A stretch of DNA of 64,000 nucleotides. Origin: Gentiana macrophylla. Its lineage: Eukaryota; Streptophyta; Magnoliopsida; Gentianales; Gentianaceae. This document shows positions 1 to 11,280 of the stretch, in pieces (positions within the stretch are counted from its first letter, which is position 1; each line of letters begins with the position of its first letter). A program made the translations under genes and the position numbers. The stretch is taken from NCBI GenBank assembly GCA_026214975.1, contig JAOBSW010000556.1, forward strand, positions 62,001-126,000, written 5' to 3'. The notes below the pieces were generated by a model. That model had not been told where the DNA came from and ran no database searches. It was given only the letters and a program-made list of their open reading frames with translations.

Positions 1-1974
1 AACCTTGGGGTTGTCCGGCTTACGTGAAGCGGATGATGCCCGACAAATTAGAGCCTGTGTCCGACAAATGTCTATTTGTGGGATATCCTGGAAACCAAAA
101 GGTACCAATTTTACCATCCCGAGGAACAAAAGGTGTTTGTTGCCAGGATCGCCACTTCTCGGAGAAAGAGTTTATTCGGATAGGTCGGTGGGAGTAAAAT
201 TGATCTTGAAGAAATTCGAGAACCACTTACGGATAATAGTCGGTTGATGGAAGTAGAGGACTTGCCACACACGGATGTGACACCACTCTACCGTGGACAC
301 ACTAGCAGCACTCGAAGATCCACCAGGAACGCCGTGAACCGAAAGGTACTTTGGCGTGTATCTCATGGAAGATGAGGACCCTAGAACTTATGAGGAAGTG
401 CTATTAAGGCATGACAAAGAGAAATGGCTAGAAGCCATGAATTCAGAAATGGAATCCATGAAAGACAACCAAGTTTGGAACTTAGTTGATCCGCCTGAAG
501 GAATAGTTCCCATAGGGTGTAAATGGGTCTTTAAGAGAAAGACCGACATGGACGGTAACGTGACCACCTACAAGGCTAGGTTGGTGGCAAAAGGTTATAA
601 GCAAAGACAAGGAGTTGACTATGATGAAACCTTCTCGCCTGTTGCCATGTTAAAATCCATTAGAATTTTGCTTGCTATTGCAAAGATACCATGATTACGT
701 AAATCGGCAGATGGATGTGAAAACGGCTTTCCTTAACGGGAACACTGCCTCGAGGAAGTGTATATGACATACCTGAGGTTTCACAACCAATGACGCCAGG
801 ATGGTGTGTAAACCGCAAAGATCCATTTATGGATTAAAGCAAGCTTCTCGAGTTGGAATCTTCGCTTTGATGAGATAATCAAACAGTTTGATTTCATCAA
901 GAACGAAGATGAGCCCCTGTGTTTACAAGAAGGTTAGTGGGAGTGCCATTGTGTTCTTAGTGCTTTATGTGGATGACATATCGCTTCATAGGGAATGATG
1001 TGCCTATGTTACAATCAGTCAAAGCTTGGTTATCCAAGAACTTCTCAATGAAGGACTTGGGTGAGGCAATTTACATTCTCGGGAATAAAGATCTATAGAG
1101 ATAGATCTAAAAGGTTGCTTGGTGCGTCACAATCCACCTACATAGACAAGATGTTTGAAGAGATTCGGCATGGAGCGACCCAAGAAAGGATTGTTGCCCA
1201 TGTCACACTGGGGTCTACTGTCAAAAGGAATGAGTCCTAAGACGAGAGGAGGAAAGGGCACAAATGAGTAAAGTCCCTTATGCTTCGGCAATCGGGTCCA
1301 TCATGTATGCCATGTTATGCACAAGACCGCACGCCTCGCGTACCCTCTTAGTATGACTAGTAGGTACCGGTCCAATCCAGGTGATGGTCACCTGGATTCT
1401 TCGTCAAGAATATCCTTAAGTACTTGAGACGCATTCAGGGATATGTTCCTGGGTTTTCGGAACGATGATTTAGTATTACGAGGTTACACAGATGCCGTTT
1501 CAAACCGACAAGGGCGATTTTAAGTCGCAATCTGGATTTGTTTTCACGCTTAACTGGCGGAGCAAATGGTGGAAGAGTTCCAAGCGAGGAGACTCTGCGG
1601 ACTCTACAACGGAAGCCGAATACATAGCGACCTCGGAGGCGGCAAAAGAAGCGATTTGGATGAAGAAGTTCATTATCGAACTTGGTGTGGTTCCTCCATT
1701 GAAGGTCCAAAGTGCCTCTCAGACTTTGTGATAATAATGGAGCGATATCTCGACCAAAGGAACCAAGGTCTCATCGAAGTCCAAACATGTGCTACGGCGC
1801 TATCACTTGATTAGAGATAGTAGATAGAGGAGATGTAAAGATAGAGAAAGTCCACACGGATGATAACATAGCCGATCCGTTAACCAAGGCATTGTCTCAA
1901 GCTAAGCATATAGAAACATGTTCACTTGCGGGCTTAGGCATATGGGTGATTGGCTTTAGGCCAAGTGGGGAGAT
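1..1974 (+). pseudogene. Degraded Ty1/copia pol (integrase C-term, RT, RNase H)
   Basis: This is the 3' part of a copia polyprotein that continues off the left edge. Reading across frames shows an integrase C-terminal segment near 10-180 (KLEPVSDKCLFVGYPGN-like), then the start of reverse transcriptase at 356-694 ([33 protein letters not shown]). RT remnants continue in shifted frames to about 1230, including a damaged YVDD region near 966. RNase H follows at about 1470-1720 (STTEAEYIATSEAAKEAIWMKKF). Many small indels and stops separate these blocks, so no functional product is possible. A purine-rich tract (aagtggggag) lies just before the LTR at 1975, which fixes orientation. The motif style resembles the Tork/Angela type of copia, but lineage is an inference. 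Confidence 0.9.
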
Positions 1975-2354
1975 TGTTGGAAAGGTGTCTAAACCCAATC
2001 GGTCGGACCGGATCCGACCGGGTCGGGTCATTCTGATCTATTTAGTTCATGTAATAACTTTATTATGATTAATAAAAGCACTTATGTTATTATATATTGT
2101 TTGTCTTCATATTATTTGTTGTATATATATATAGTAACGCCCCTAGTATCGATCTGTGATAGAGAAACCATGATAGTGATTATGGTTGATGAGATCTCTA
2201 ATCACTATAACAAGGTTGGTACTTAAATGTCTCTAGTCTTACATATTATCAAATGGGACATTGATAGTATAATCGCACTAAAGACGTATTGGATGTCTTC
2301 TACTTTTTAGAAGGTAGGGATAGATCTCGTCTCATCGAAGTGTAGGACACTTGG

Positions 2355-2883
2355 TGATGTGATCCAGTTCATGCTCGGAGGATACATCATTCGTGCTATT
2401 TATGAATATTATTTAATTAATTAGGAGTTGGTTTTATTTTATATTGGATTTTAGCACTTTATTTATTTATTCTTTTATTAGCCAATAAGAACATTTCGCT
2501 TCGCCAATAGGAGGTAGGCGCATTTTCTAGTGGGATTTTCTCCCACATTGCTTTTGTCTTTCTAGTTCTTTTGGTTTGTAAGTTCTATATAAGGCAAACA
2601 CTAGCTTTTCATTCAAGACACAATTATTATATGAAAAATCAGTTTATTGAGTTTTACTCAACCAAGTCGTGAGACTTGAATATCACTTGCTATGAGTGAG
2701 AACTTTCTTCGTCGTAGTAGAAGGTTCACCCTTTGAGGATTTACCAAACATTGTGAGCATTTGTTGGGCGTTCTCGCCTACGATTTAGTTGGATTACTAG
2801 GTTCAGGATCAATAGCTCGTCATTGTTCCCCTTAGTTACTTCTGGGCAAAACATCGGATCCGATTCCAACCGGAATCACATCG
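2355..2883 (+). repeat. 5' LTR of the nested gypsy-type element
   Basis: Direct repeat of 5062-5582. It includes the TATA-like ctatataagg near 2586. The two LTRs differ by about ten small substitutions and 1-4 base indels. Confidence 0.85.
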
Positions 2884-3889
2884 ATTGGTATAGCAGAGCT
2901 CAAGCAACTTCGGTGAGCAAATATCCCTTTATTTTTGTCTTCCTTTATTCCAAAAAAAAAAAAAATCGTTCTTCTTGTTCTTTTATTTTTTTTTCAGTCG
3001 CCCCCCCCCAAGAACACAAGCAATCTTCAAACCTTCATCCCAAGAACCCTAAATTTTTTTCCCAGACCCGTTTTTGTATCAGTTCGATCCCTAACCAAAA
3101 ACCCTCCAAAAATTCTAAAATTTTTACCACATCTCCAACACATCTCGATGTACATTTTTTGTCTTTGTACCCAATCCAGATTCGACACATACCTTGTCTA
3201 AAACTGCCGATCAATACACACGATCTGCCCAGAAAAACTGCACCTGTTAATCGTCGTTTGAATTCGATTTTTGTGGTCTATACGATTCGGAATCACCCAA
3301 AACTTGGTGATCTTATGGTAAATTCTCCGATCTACAACTTTTGTCTTTTGAGTTTTCCCAAATTCGTTTTAATTTGGTCACAATCGGCACCTTAAATCAC
3401 TGCTTCATTCTGGAAATTTATGACAGATTGCACCAGTTTCTGAAAAATGATTGTTTGAGCCACTTTTAGACCTCTGAAAAATCTGAAATTTTGACATCAT
3501 TTAGAAAACTCTCTGTTCTACAACTTTTGTCTTTTGAGTTTTGGCAGATTCGTCTTAGTTTGGTCATTAAATACGTGAGTTCCACACTGGGTGTGAAAAT
3601 TTTCACACCCGTCAAATTTTGCGATCATCCGAATTCATTCCGTCTTTTGAGTCCTTTCCTTTCTTGTCTTTAATAATCGCATTTAGAAACTTTTCACCCA
3701 TTATTCCACTCATCCCCATACCTTTCAACCTATTCTCGGTCTGAAAACCTAGTGTACCGTCTAGAGAGTCGGTTTTGATTGTTGTTTACTTTCGCTTGCT
3801 TTTCTGGTTCGTTTGACAAGGGTGTTTTATACGACCTAGAAAGAGGGGAGTGCAAACACATGAGTTTGTGAGGTCTTTTCTTTGAGACA
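2884..3889 (+). other. Leader of the nested element, no supported gene
   Basis: This stretch runs from the primer-binding site to the retropepsin-like ORF. It contains poly-A, poly-T and poly-C runs (2950-3010) and a repeated passage (ctacaacttttgtcttttgagttt near 3330 and 3520). Open frames here are low-complexity and match no family I recognise. Confidence 0.6.
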
Positions 3890-4807
3890 ATGACAGAAAG
3901 AGATAATAGTGTGCAAGGTGATGTTGAAAGCGATTTTTTTCGTACACGTTGTTGGATTGGTGAAAGGCTATGCTCTATGATTATTGAACCTGATTGTTGT
4001 GCTAACTTAGTTAGAAATGCGTATGTGATTAGTAAATTATCCATTCCTACTATACCCCATCCTCAACCGTATACGTTGACATGGCTGAATGATGTTGGTG
4101 AAATGCGGGTTACCCAACAGGCCTTAATCTCCTTCAATCTTGGTAAACTCGATGGTGTAGTTTTATGTGATGTAGTCCCCATGCACATCAGCCATCTATT
4201 ACTTGGAAGACCTTGGAAGTTTGATAGAAGAGTTACTTATGATGGGTATGCAAATAACTACACCTTGCGCCATAAGGGTAAAAGCTTACGCTCGCTATGC
4301 GTTATCCTCAACGAGGCTCACAAAGATAAGGTTCGGTTCGCTAAAAACTTTGCAGGGCATGTAATGGAGGAAAACGATCGTTTGAAACTTGCATCAGAAC
4401 AAGACAAAGAATTGATTGAAGAGAAAACCGAGGAGGTTGTGAGTACTCGTGAGGATGAGTTGAACAAGAAGGAAGGTGAGAGTGTGGTGGCGGTGAATGA
4501 ACCTGAATTAGTGGTCGAGAAAGTAGAGATGTCTCGAGAGTCTATTGTTGAAGAAGAACACGAGGAGTTGATTTTGAATGAGGCACAAGAAGCTGCGGTG
4601 TTACTCAATTCTTGTTCCAGCTTTGTTGCATCTTCTTTGCAGTACATGAGGATACGCCAAATGAAGCGGACACGGGTTGTTAGATACATCCAATGCAGCC
4701 CGTATCTCGCTTTGATTTATCTTGATCGTGATCACATTAAGGGCAAACCAGAGCACACTTTTCATGATCCTTTTCTTTGCGGCGTGTTGATGATTATCCA
4801 ACATTGA
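3890..4807 (+). CDS. Retropepsin-like protein of a gypsy-derived element, active site altered
   Basis: The 305-aa ORF starts at the only plausible ATG (MTERDNSVQGD). Residues about 21-125 follow the plant gypsy retropepsin pattern: RCWIGERLCSMII, SKLSIPTIPHPQPY, LTWLNDVGEM, LCDVVPMHISHLLLGRPW and FDRRVTYDGY. In related proteases the catalytic loop reads roughly IIDGGSC; here it reads IIEPDCC, so the catalytic Asp and the Gly after it are replaced and proteolysis is unlikely. Residues about 150-240 are rich in Glu and Lys (EEKTEEVVSTREDELNKKEG) and look like a charged, possibly coiled-coil linker. The end (VRYIQCSPYLALIYLDRD) resembles the start of a gypsy RT-side linker. Nothing else in the element encodes a replication enzyme. 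The frame has stayed open for 918 bases, so either the element is young or the ORF is maintained. Confidence 0.75.
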   Translation: MTERDNSVQGDVESDFFRTRCWIGERLCSMIIEPDCCANLVRNAYVISKLSIPTIPHPQPYTLTWLNDVGEMRVTQQALISFNLGKLDGVVLCDVVPMHISHLLLGRPWKFDRRVTYDGYANNYTLRHKGKSLRSLCVILNEAHKDKVRFAKNFAGHVMEENDRLKLASEQDKELIEEKTEEVVSTREDELNKKEGESVVAVNEPELVVEKVEMSRESIVEEEHEELILNEAQEAAVLLNSCSSFVASSLQYMRIRQMKRTRVVRYIQCSPYLALIYLDRDHIKGKPEHTFHDPFLCGVLMIIQH

Positions 4808-5061
4808 GTTGTTATGAATATGTTTGACCACTCGAACGTCATCGACATTTATATCAACCCGATGTACACTTTTCACGTTGCTTTAGTGACGCATGGATCG
4901 TGATATCGCGTGCCCTTCATTTGAAGTTGTGTAATCGCGACGTTATTTGATCCGGTATATCATTCTTGATTTTTGCGGGTTGTTCAAGAATGGTGTATGT
5001 TGTACTCAATTTTACGATGTCCTATTGATTCGAGGACGAATCCTTTCGAACCGGGAGGGAA
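4808..5061 (+). other. 3' internal region and polypurine tract of the nested element
   Basis: This short noncoding tail carries a trace of a gypsy pol C-terminus (DSRTNPFEPGG, about 5020-5055) and a purine tract ending at 5061. The trace supports descent from a full gypsy element by internal deletion. Confidence 0.6.
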
Positions 5062-5582
5062 TGATGTGATCCGATTCATGCTCGGAGGATACATCATTCG
5101 TGCTATTTATGAATATTATTTAATTAATTAGGAGTTGGTTTTATTTTATATTGGATTTTAGCACTTTATTTATTTATTCTTTTATTAGCCAATAGGAACA
5201 TTTCGTTTCTGGCCAATAGGAGGTAGGCGCATTTTCTAGTGGGATTTTCTCCCACATTGCTTTTGTCTTTCTAGTTCTTTTGGTTGTAAGCCTATATAAG
5301 GCAAACACTAGCTTTTCATTCAGTACACAATTATTATATGAAAAATCAGTTTATTGAGTTTTACTCAACCAAGTCGTGAGACTTGAATATCACTTGCGAG
5401 TGAGAACTTTCTTCGTCGTAGAAGGTTCACCTTTGAGGATTTACCAAAGATTGTGAGCATTTGTTGGGCGTTCTCGCCTACGATTTAGTTGGATTACTAG
5501 GTCAGGATCAATAGCTCGTCATTGTTCCCCTTAGTTACTTCTGGGCAAAACATCGGATCTGATTCCAACCGGAATCACATCA
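5062..5582 (+). repeat. 3' LTR of the nested gypsy-type element
   Basis: Direct repeat of 2355-2883, preceded by the polypurine tract and followed by the target-site copy cttga. Roughly 97% similar to the 5' LTR by eye. Confidence 0.85.
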
Positions 5583-6650
5583 CTTGACCGTATGCGTGGA
5601 CGTGTATTAGAGAATGCGACGTTAGATCGACCCACTTACATTAAGTGTCACACTATGTGGCGGTTGTGTAATTATCCTTTTGACCGAGTCTTCATGGCAT
5701 CACGGTGTGGATTGTCATGCTTTGACACTATTGAGATTTCTCCTAACCACGGGCGATCATGCGGTAGTGATTGGGTATGATATTGAAGCACGCGGAGTAT
5801 ACATGATTGGTCGTCCGGGAATCGCGTGATCCTATGATTGGGATTGAATATCCGAAATGGCCTTCTTATAAGGAATGTCTAGCTCTCGAGAATCTTTGCA
5901 AAGTGGGAGTAAATGTGTTATTCCGAGAGAGCATGATATCTAGATTATAAGATACGATCGTCAATGTATTGACACTCGAGATACGATCGTATGGATATTA
6001 TTATAGCGATAGGATTGTAAGTTACACGGTAACTGCTTCACATGAAAGGTAGTAGTCATTGCTTTTGACTCTTCCGATAATTGGGGGTCACGGTGTGTTG
6101 CTAGACGCTATCCCGTGATCGTTAGGTATAAAGGGCATTTTGGTAAATTGCACTTTGTGTCTACGCCAACATATTCGGAAGCCTATCGGGTCACACACAT
6201 ATGAACATCGAGTCGGATTAAAATGCGGTTATAGTTGATAACCAAATAAGGAAAGTTTATCTCAGACTATAAAGGTTATAGTGGTAAATTAATATGGTGG
6301 TATTTATTTATTATGAATAAATAAAATACGAGATATTAATTATATACGAATTATATTAATTAAAGAAGAATATCCGGAAGTCAATTTGTTGACTAATGGG
6401 CGCCACTTTTGAGTGTATGAGATACACTTTGGATTATGTGACTTTAATTAATAAATATTGCCATAATATTAATATAGGATATTAATTGATTTTGGAAAAA
6501 TAGATTTATGGTAATAAGATAATTATAATCAATATATGATATTGACAAAATATTATAATTAAAGAGATAAATCAATCTAATTGATTTTCCTTATTTTATT
6601 GGAAAAAAGGTTTTCTTCTCCTCCACACTACATATGGGGCGCCACTTGCT

Positions 6651-6660
6651 CTATAAAAAG
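6651..6660 (+). promoter_or_regulatory. TATA box of the copia LTR
   Basis: The sequence ctataaaaag lies in the downstream part of the LTR, where a plant copia U3/R boundary is expected. Only the motif and its position support the call. Confidence 0.45.
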
Positions 6661-7032
6661 GAAGTGGGTGTCAAGCTCTTTTGTACAACACAATTGCAAG
6701 AGTTCATAATTCTTGTGTAAAATAGAGAGCTCTCCATAGTGAGTTTGTGAGGAAGAAAAGGTCCGATCTAAAGCGACCGGAGTTTTTCCGATAAAGCAAT
6801 CCAAGGAGGATTCCGCGAGGGGTTCGTGTGGATTAGCGATAGAGGCCGGACGCGTGGACGGCTTGCGCGATTGAACTACTCTCCGTTGGCGGTCAAAGCG
6901 GACGATCTTGTAGATCATCTAAGGTATAACCGTCAAACTACTTAACATGTTTATTGCATTAAACGAAGAACGATCTAGAAAAGGAAATCAAAATTTTAAA
7001 TTCCGCTGCGTTAAACTAGTGATTTCCTAACA

Positions 7033-8116
7033 GTGACATCGGCAATCAGATATGCAATGACATCAATAATTTATGCAGTGACATCCCAATCAGATATGCA
7101 GTGACATCAATAATTTATGCAGTGACATCGGCAATCAGATATGCAGTGACATCAACATTTTATGCGATGGACGTCGACAATCGATATGCAATGACCACCC
7201 CGATGCGGTCGCGATGGCGTCGGCAATCGATATGCAAATGAACACCCCGATGTAGTGACATTTAATGATGCGACACCGAGATGAAGCGACACCACGATGA
7301 CATTTGATATTTTTCCGACTTAATTTCAAAAATCGATTTTTCTTTATAAATTTGACTTCAAACGACTATATTTTTGATATAAAACTCCGATCAACATAAT
7401 TATTTCACCCTAATTCATATTTTTCGTCCTCTTTATTTTGATATCTCGGTTGATATTTTTCCGAATTAATTTTGAGAAAATCGATTTTTTCTTTATAAAT
7501 TCGACTTCAAACGGCTATATCTTTTGATATAAAACTCCGATCAACATAATTCTTTCACTATAATTCATATTTTTTTCGTCCTCTTTATTCTGATATCTCA
7601 TTTTATAAAATGACACCTTATGCAGTGACACACAATAACACCAACATTTTATGAAGTGACATCAACACCCAAATTGCAAAAACAAAAACTTTGTAAATTG
7701 TATATGCAGTGACATCGATGTCACTACATCAATTCTCTAACTGTAAATGCAGTGAGATTTTTAAGTCGAAGCATCTGGACTTTTCCTCTCGTCACTTTAA
7801 ATAGGTACTTTGAAGTCCGACTTAATTTCTCAAAATCGAAATTTTTTTCATAAAATCGACGCGATGCAGTGAAATTTATTGATGCAGTGACGTTACAATT
7901 ATTTTACGAAGCTATCAAATTTATGTACCAAAATGTATATGATATTGCTAAGTCCGAAATATGAGATGGTTAAGTCCGAAACATCATGACTTTTCTATGT
8001 GGTCACTTTAAATAGGGTACTTTAAAGTCCGACTTGATTTCTGAAAATTGAATTTTTTTTTCATAAAATCGACGCGATGCAGTGACATTTACTGATGCAT
8101 TGACACGTGATGATCC
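7033..8116. repeat. Degenerate repeats built on a gcagtgacatc motif
   Basis: Imperfect copies of gcagtgacatc with 'ggcaatcagatatgc' spacers run from 7031 to about 7300. A ~120-base passage ending 'ttcgtcctctttatt' occurs at 7322-7440 and again at 7445-7605. Another (gacttttc...gtcactttaaatagg...gtccgact) occurs near 7780 and 7990. Scattered gatgcagtgac copies continue to 8100. No coding capacity is seen. The organisation suggests the remains of a tandem repeat or an old element. Confidence 0.6.
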
Positions 8117-9351
8117 GGTGAAGAAGAAAAAAAAAAAGAAAAAAAAGGGTCTTTGGATACCCCAAAAAGTTTGATAAAGAAAAAGTGGGTTCTCAATGAA
8201 GACTTTTAAAGAAATTAGCAATTTGGCAAGCTCAGAAAAACAAAAATGGATCAGGTCCACAGTCCACAAATAGTATCACTCATACAAATAATACAGCCCT
8301 TCCATTTAGCTGCTATTGTTTCCTCTTAGAAGTGCAAAAATGTCTGCTATAGTGTAGAAGCAACAATGGGAAAAGAAAGATGTCAGAATGCCCACCTTTC
8401 AATTTTTATTATTTTTTTAATCCGCCACAAGACCATTTCAAGATACAATGACAACTTACATTGGAGATAACACATTCATTTCATACAAAGAGTGCAGATG
8501 CTGAGAACATTGTCCCATAATAGTTTAGAAATTGAAGCTAACCACATTGATAGCATAAGAAGAGCTAATGTAACATTACACACCTGATCCAAAAAGTGAC
8601 ACCATAGTTGTTAAGGCGTTAGGTGAAGCCTAGGCTCACTCAAAGATGTTTAGCGATCATGGAAAAAGTTGAAAAGTAAATGCCAATTGAAGGCAAAATC
8701 AAGAGCATCCACCAAAAGGCCAATTCCTATCAAAGAAATATTCAAATGTGCCTTAAGAGCACCGTAAGCTCCAACCCCACATCAAACCAATTGCGAGACA
8801 CCATCATATTTAGTATGTCCTAACCACCCATCACATTTAGTATGTCCTAACCATCAAAATTTAACAACAAAACCATCTTTGTTAAGGGCCGACTTTGCTC
8901 TATATGCCGTTCGAAATGTATAAAACTCCACGCCGGAAGAGTACAAGTGCCATTGTAGTAAAAGGGCCAAATGAAAAAACACCCACCATGCCGAAACAAG
9001 GCCATGTTGCTAACAAAAAATAGAACAAGGCAAAAACCACATAGCCATTCTAAATCATAAGGTTGAATCACCAATTTGAGACGACTAACGAATATCAGAA
9101 CCATTCTTTGCAGCGCGAAAAACTACAATAAGACAAAGACACATGTAATGATTGTGTAAGAAAACCTTTGCCTCGCTTATAATCCAAGTCGGGAACCTTG
9201 CTTCCATGCAACCTCACGGTACCAACACAATCATCGCTTCATTCAAGAACATCCGCAAATTGGGACGAGCAGGACAACATCCGCAAGATTCTCGAACCTA
9301 ACAGACACCACAACCTCAAACTTATCAAAATGTGATTGTGACATACCAATG
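8117..9351. other. Intergenic, no supported gene
   Basis: Mixed-composition DNA with short homopolymers. A small direct repeat (tttagtatgtcctaacca) is present at about 8810 and 8838. No ORF with a recognisable domain was found. Confidence 0.5.
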
Positions 9352-9528
9352 CTACCAAACCAACACATTGTCCCGGTTTAATTTGTTCGGTAAACCAATC
9401 TTCTTGTTGATCAAGAGATCAACATTACCGTGACATCGATTATACAAATCATAATCGTCATACCTAACAAAGCATCCATCGAGAATTCGAGATAAATTCG
9501 AGTGAAAGTGAAGGCTTTGTCCTCGATC
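9352..9528 (-). pseudogene. Possible relic of a DUF26 (Gnk2) cysteine-rich domain
   Basis: On the minus strand a frame reads SLHFHSNLSRILDGCFVRYD followed by DYDLYNRC and a stop at 9352. The core LDGCFVRYDDYD matches the motif found in plant DUF26 domains of cysteine-rich receptor-like kinases and secreted proteins, where a serine/arginine-rich 'SARIYLDGCFLRYDNY' style segment is usual. Upstream and downstream frames are disrupted and no kinase domain is seen. At best this is a decayed fragment, and the motif is short enough that chance cannot be excluded. Confidence 0.3.
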
Positions 9529-10561
9529 CGAAAATAAAGAAAAAAATCCACAATTATCTAAGTAGTTGAAAATCGAGGATCACATTTGTGGTCCGTGGAT
9601 ATGGAATCCTCAATCTTACTCGCCCGTTTCGGTGAGAACGACGGAAAGGACGTCACCGCCATGGGACTTGCATGGAGCTTTGCCGTTTTTTTTTTCTCAC
9701 GTGAAAATAGTGAATAAAAGGGCAATTTAGGAAACCAAGATAAAATGTGTCCTTATAAACAAATAAGATTCCTTGGTGTCCTAAATGCCTATTAAGTATT
9801 CAAACTAGTCATTATAAACAAATATCCATTTTTTTTTGTCCATTTCATGTACAGTGTTTTTTAATGATAAAATTTATGTCACAATTATCGTATTTAAGTT
9901 GAATCAATGATATGTAACATATTTATTTATTTTTATCTCTTTTATTTATTCGATTAAACTATAAAATTTGTCTTCATTTTATATACACGAACTATTTATC
10001 AACGAGACTTAAGTCAAGTGGTTAAACCGATGTCTCAAGACCTTGTGTTGTTTTCTTTAGAGTTTTTTTTTTTTTTTTGGAGTTTTTTTATATCACTTCA
10101 TTAATCATTTTTTACAATTCTCTTGCCAATCATTTCTTCAACTACAAATAAAAAAATATTAAATCATCTCTCATCATTTCACTTTATCAACTTTATTATC
10201 TTTTTTACCATTATTTTATTCATTATACTAATTTATTTCAATTTCTTCCACCAATCATTTTTTTATCTACACAAATTTCAAAAAAACATCTTAACTTTAT
10301 AATCATTATTTCAATAATTTTATTATATTTCATTATCCACCAAGATCTAAAAACAAACTCAAACAAACTCCAACCCAAAAAAAGCGAAGTCTTAGATCTT
10401 GAGTTTGAGTTTTCATCATATCGTGTGGGATTATTGTCCTTCAAATAAGGTAATTTCGTTGTATAAAATAAAATAAAATTTTAAATAACTTGTAGTTTAT
10501 CACACACAAAAAAAAAAAAAAAAAAAAAACTAACTTGTAACTAAAATTCTGGTATTAAAAA
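9529..10561. other. AT-rich intergenic with poly-A/T runs and SINE-like traces
   Basis: The stretch contains A/T homopolymers (10060-10078, 10508-10528). Near 10012-10055 is an A-box-like string (tcaagtggttaaaccga), and near 10390-10420 a B-box-like string (gagtttgagttttca) followed by a conserved-looking tail. They could be the two halves of one tRNA-derived SINE separated by ~330 bases of AT-rich sequence. No gene is supported. Confidence 0.35.
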
Positions 10562-10752
10562 CTAACGTGTAGCTAAAAATCTATAATTTATGATTTTAAA
10601 AAAAAAAATAGCAAGCAATGTCTGAATTTGTCCATAGCTATTTGAACAAAGTGTACCAGGGGGTAATTCTTCCATGGGTGGTCCATTTGATGAGTTTTGA
10701 TTCATTCCATTACCTTTTACTGACTGATTCAGTCCTCTTTTCAGTTTGTTCC

Positions 10753-10790
<38 letters not shown>

Positions 10791-10834
10791 TTTTTGAGTG
10801 GAAATTGCTTCATTTCCCTAACACCATTTCATTT

Positions 10835-10865
<31 letters not shown>

Positions 10866-11030
10866 CCGTTCTTTAATTTGGGGTTCCAATTTCCAAAGAG
10901 TATTTCCATAATTTAATTTACAAATTACTTTCACCCTTATTCCAATTGAAAAAAAAATATATATCAACTTTCAGCCAACCCGTTGTCCCTTAACAAAATA
11001 TAGAGCCCTGGAATGTGAGTGTGTATATAT
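10562..11030 (-). repeat. Left inverted arm (copy of the S40 upstream region)
   Basis: Read on the minus strand, this segment matches 23372-23935. Shared landmarks are the ends 'cctgga/ccctgg', 'aagggacaacg', 'ggaataagagtgaaagtaatt', 'ggaaattggaacccc', the polypyrimidine run with 'aagaaaagaaaag', and 'ccacccatggaagaatta'. The two arms bracket the tandem 5.5 kb blocks. Confidence 0.75.
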
Positions 11031-11280
11031 ATACATTAGATAAAATCATCATTTTTTAACCGCATTTAATTAAAATGACACATTTTTATTTTACTCACAC
11101 TATTAACATTTTCGTTTTTACTCCCTCATTTCTAAACTCGCATATTATGAATTTAGATAGATTTTTAAATATGATAAAAGCTTTATCATTTTTTTTCATT
11201 CTCTTCTTTTTGATACATCATTTGATATAATTATATCATTAGTCATGTGATTCACGGTCGAAATTCACATTCACTAATGA

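Larger units (their letters stand above)
2355..5582 (+). mobile_element. Non-autonomous Ty3/gypsy-derived LTR element nested in the copia LTR
   Basis: Two direct LTRs (2355-2883 and 5062-5582) begin tgatgtgatcc and end ggaatcacatc(a), forming perfect short inverted tips. The flanks ctTGG (2350-2354) and ctTGA (5583-5587) form a 5 bp target duplication with one mismatch. A primer-binding site resembling tggtatcagagct, with two extra bases, follows the left LTR at about 2886-2900. A purine tract (ccgggaggga, about 5051-5060) precedes the right LTR. The 2.2 kb interior lacks RT, integrase and RNase H. It holds a leader, the 305-aa retropepsin-like ORF, and at about 5020-5055 a trace of the gypsy pol C-terminus (DSRTNPFEPGG). 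It therefore looks like an internal-deletion derivative of a gypsy element that would need enzymes in trans. Confidence 0.85.
1975..7032 (+). repeat. 3' LTR (~1.8 kb) of the copia element, split by a nested element
   Basis: The LTR starts tgttggaaaggtg directly after the polypurine tract and ends gatttcctaaca at 7032, so its tips are short inverted repeats (TGTTGGAAA / TTTCCTAACA). The stretch 2355-5587 is a later insertion; without it the LTR is about 1.82 kb (1975-2354 plus 5588-7032). A TATA box (ctataaaaag, 6651-6660) sits about 380 bases before its end. The matching 5' LTR would lie left of the window, so the target duplication cannot be checked. Confidence 0.8.

Noticed and set aside
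2823..3395. 190-aa ORF after the gypsy-type LTR
   Set aside because: Runs from the LTR end through poly-C and poly-A tracts; no domain, and it overlaps the primer-binding site.
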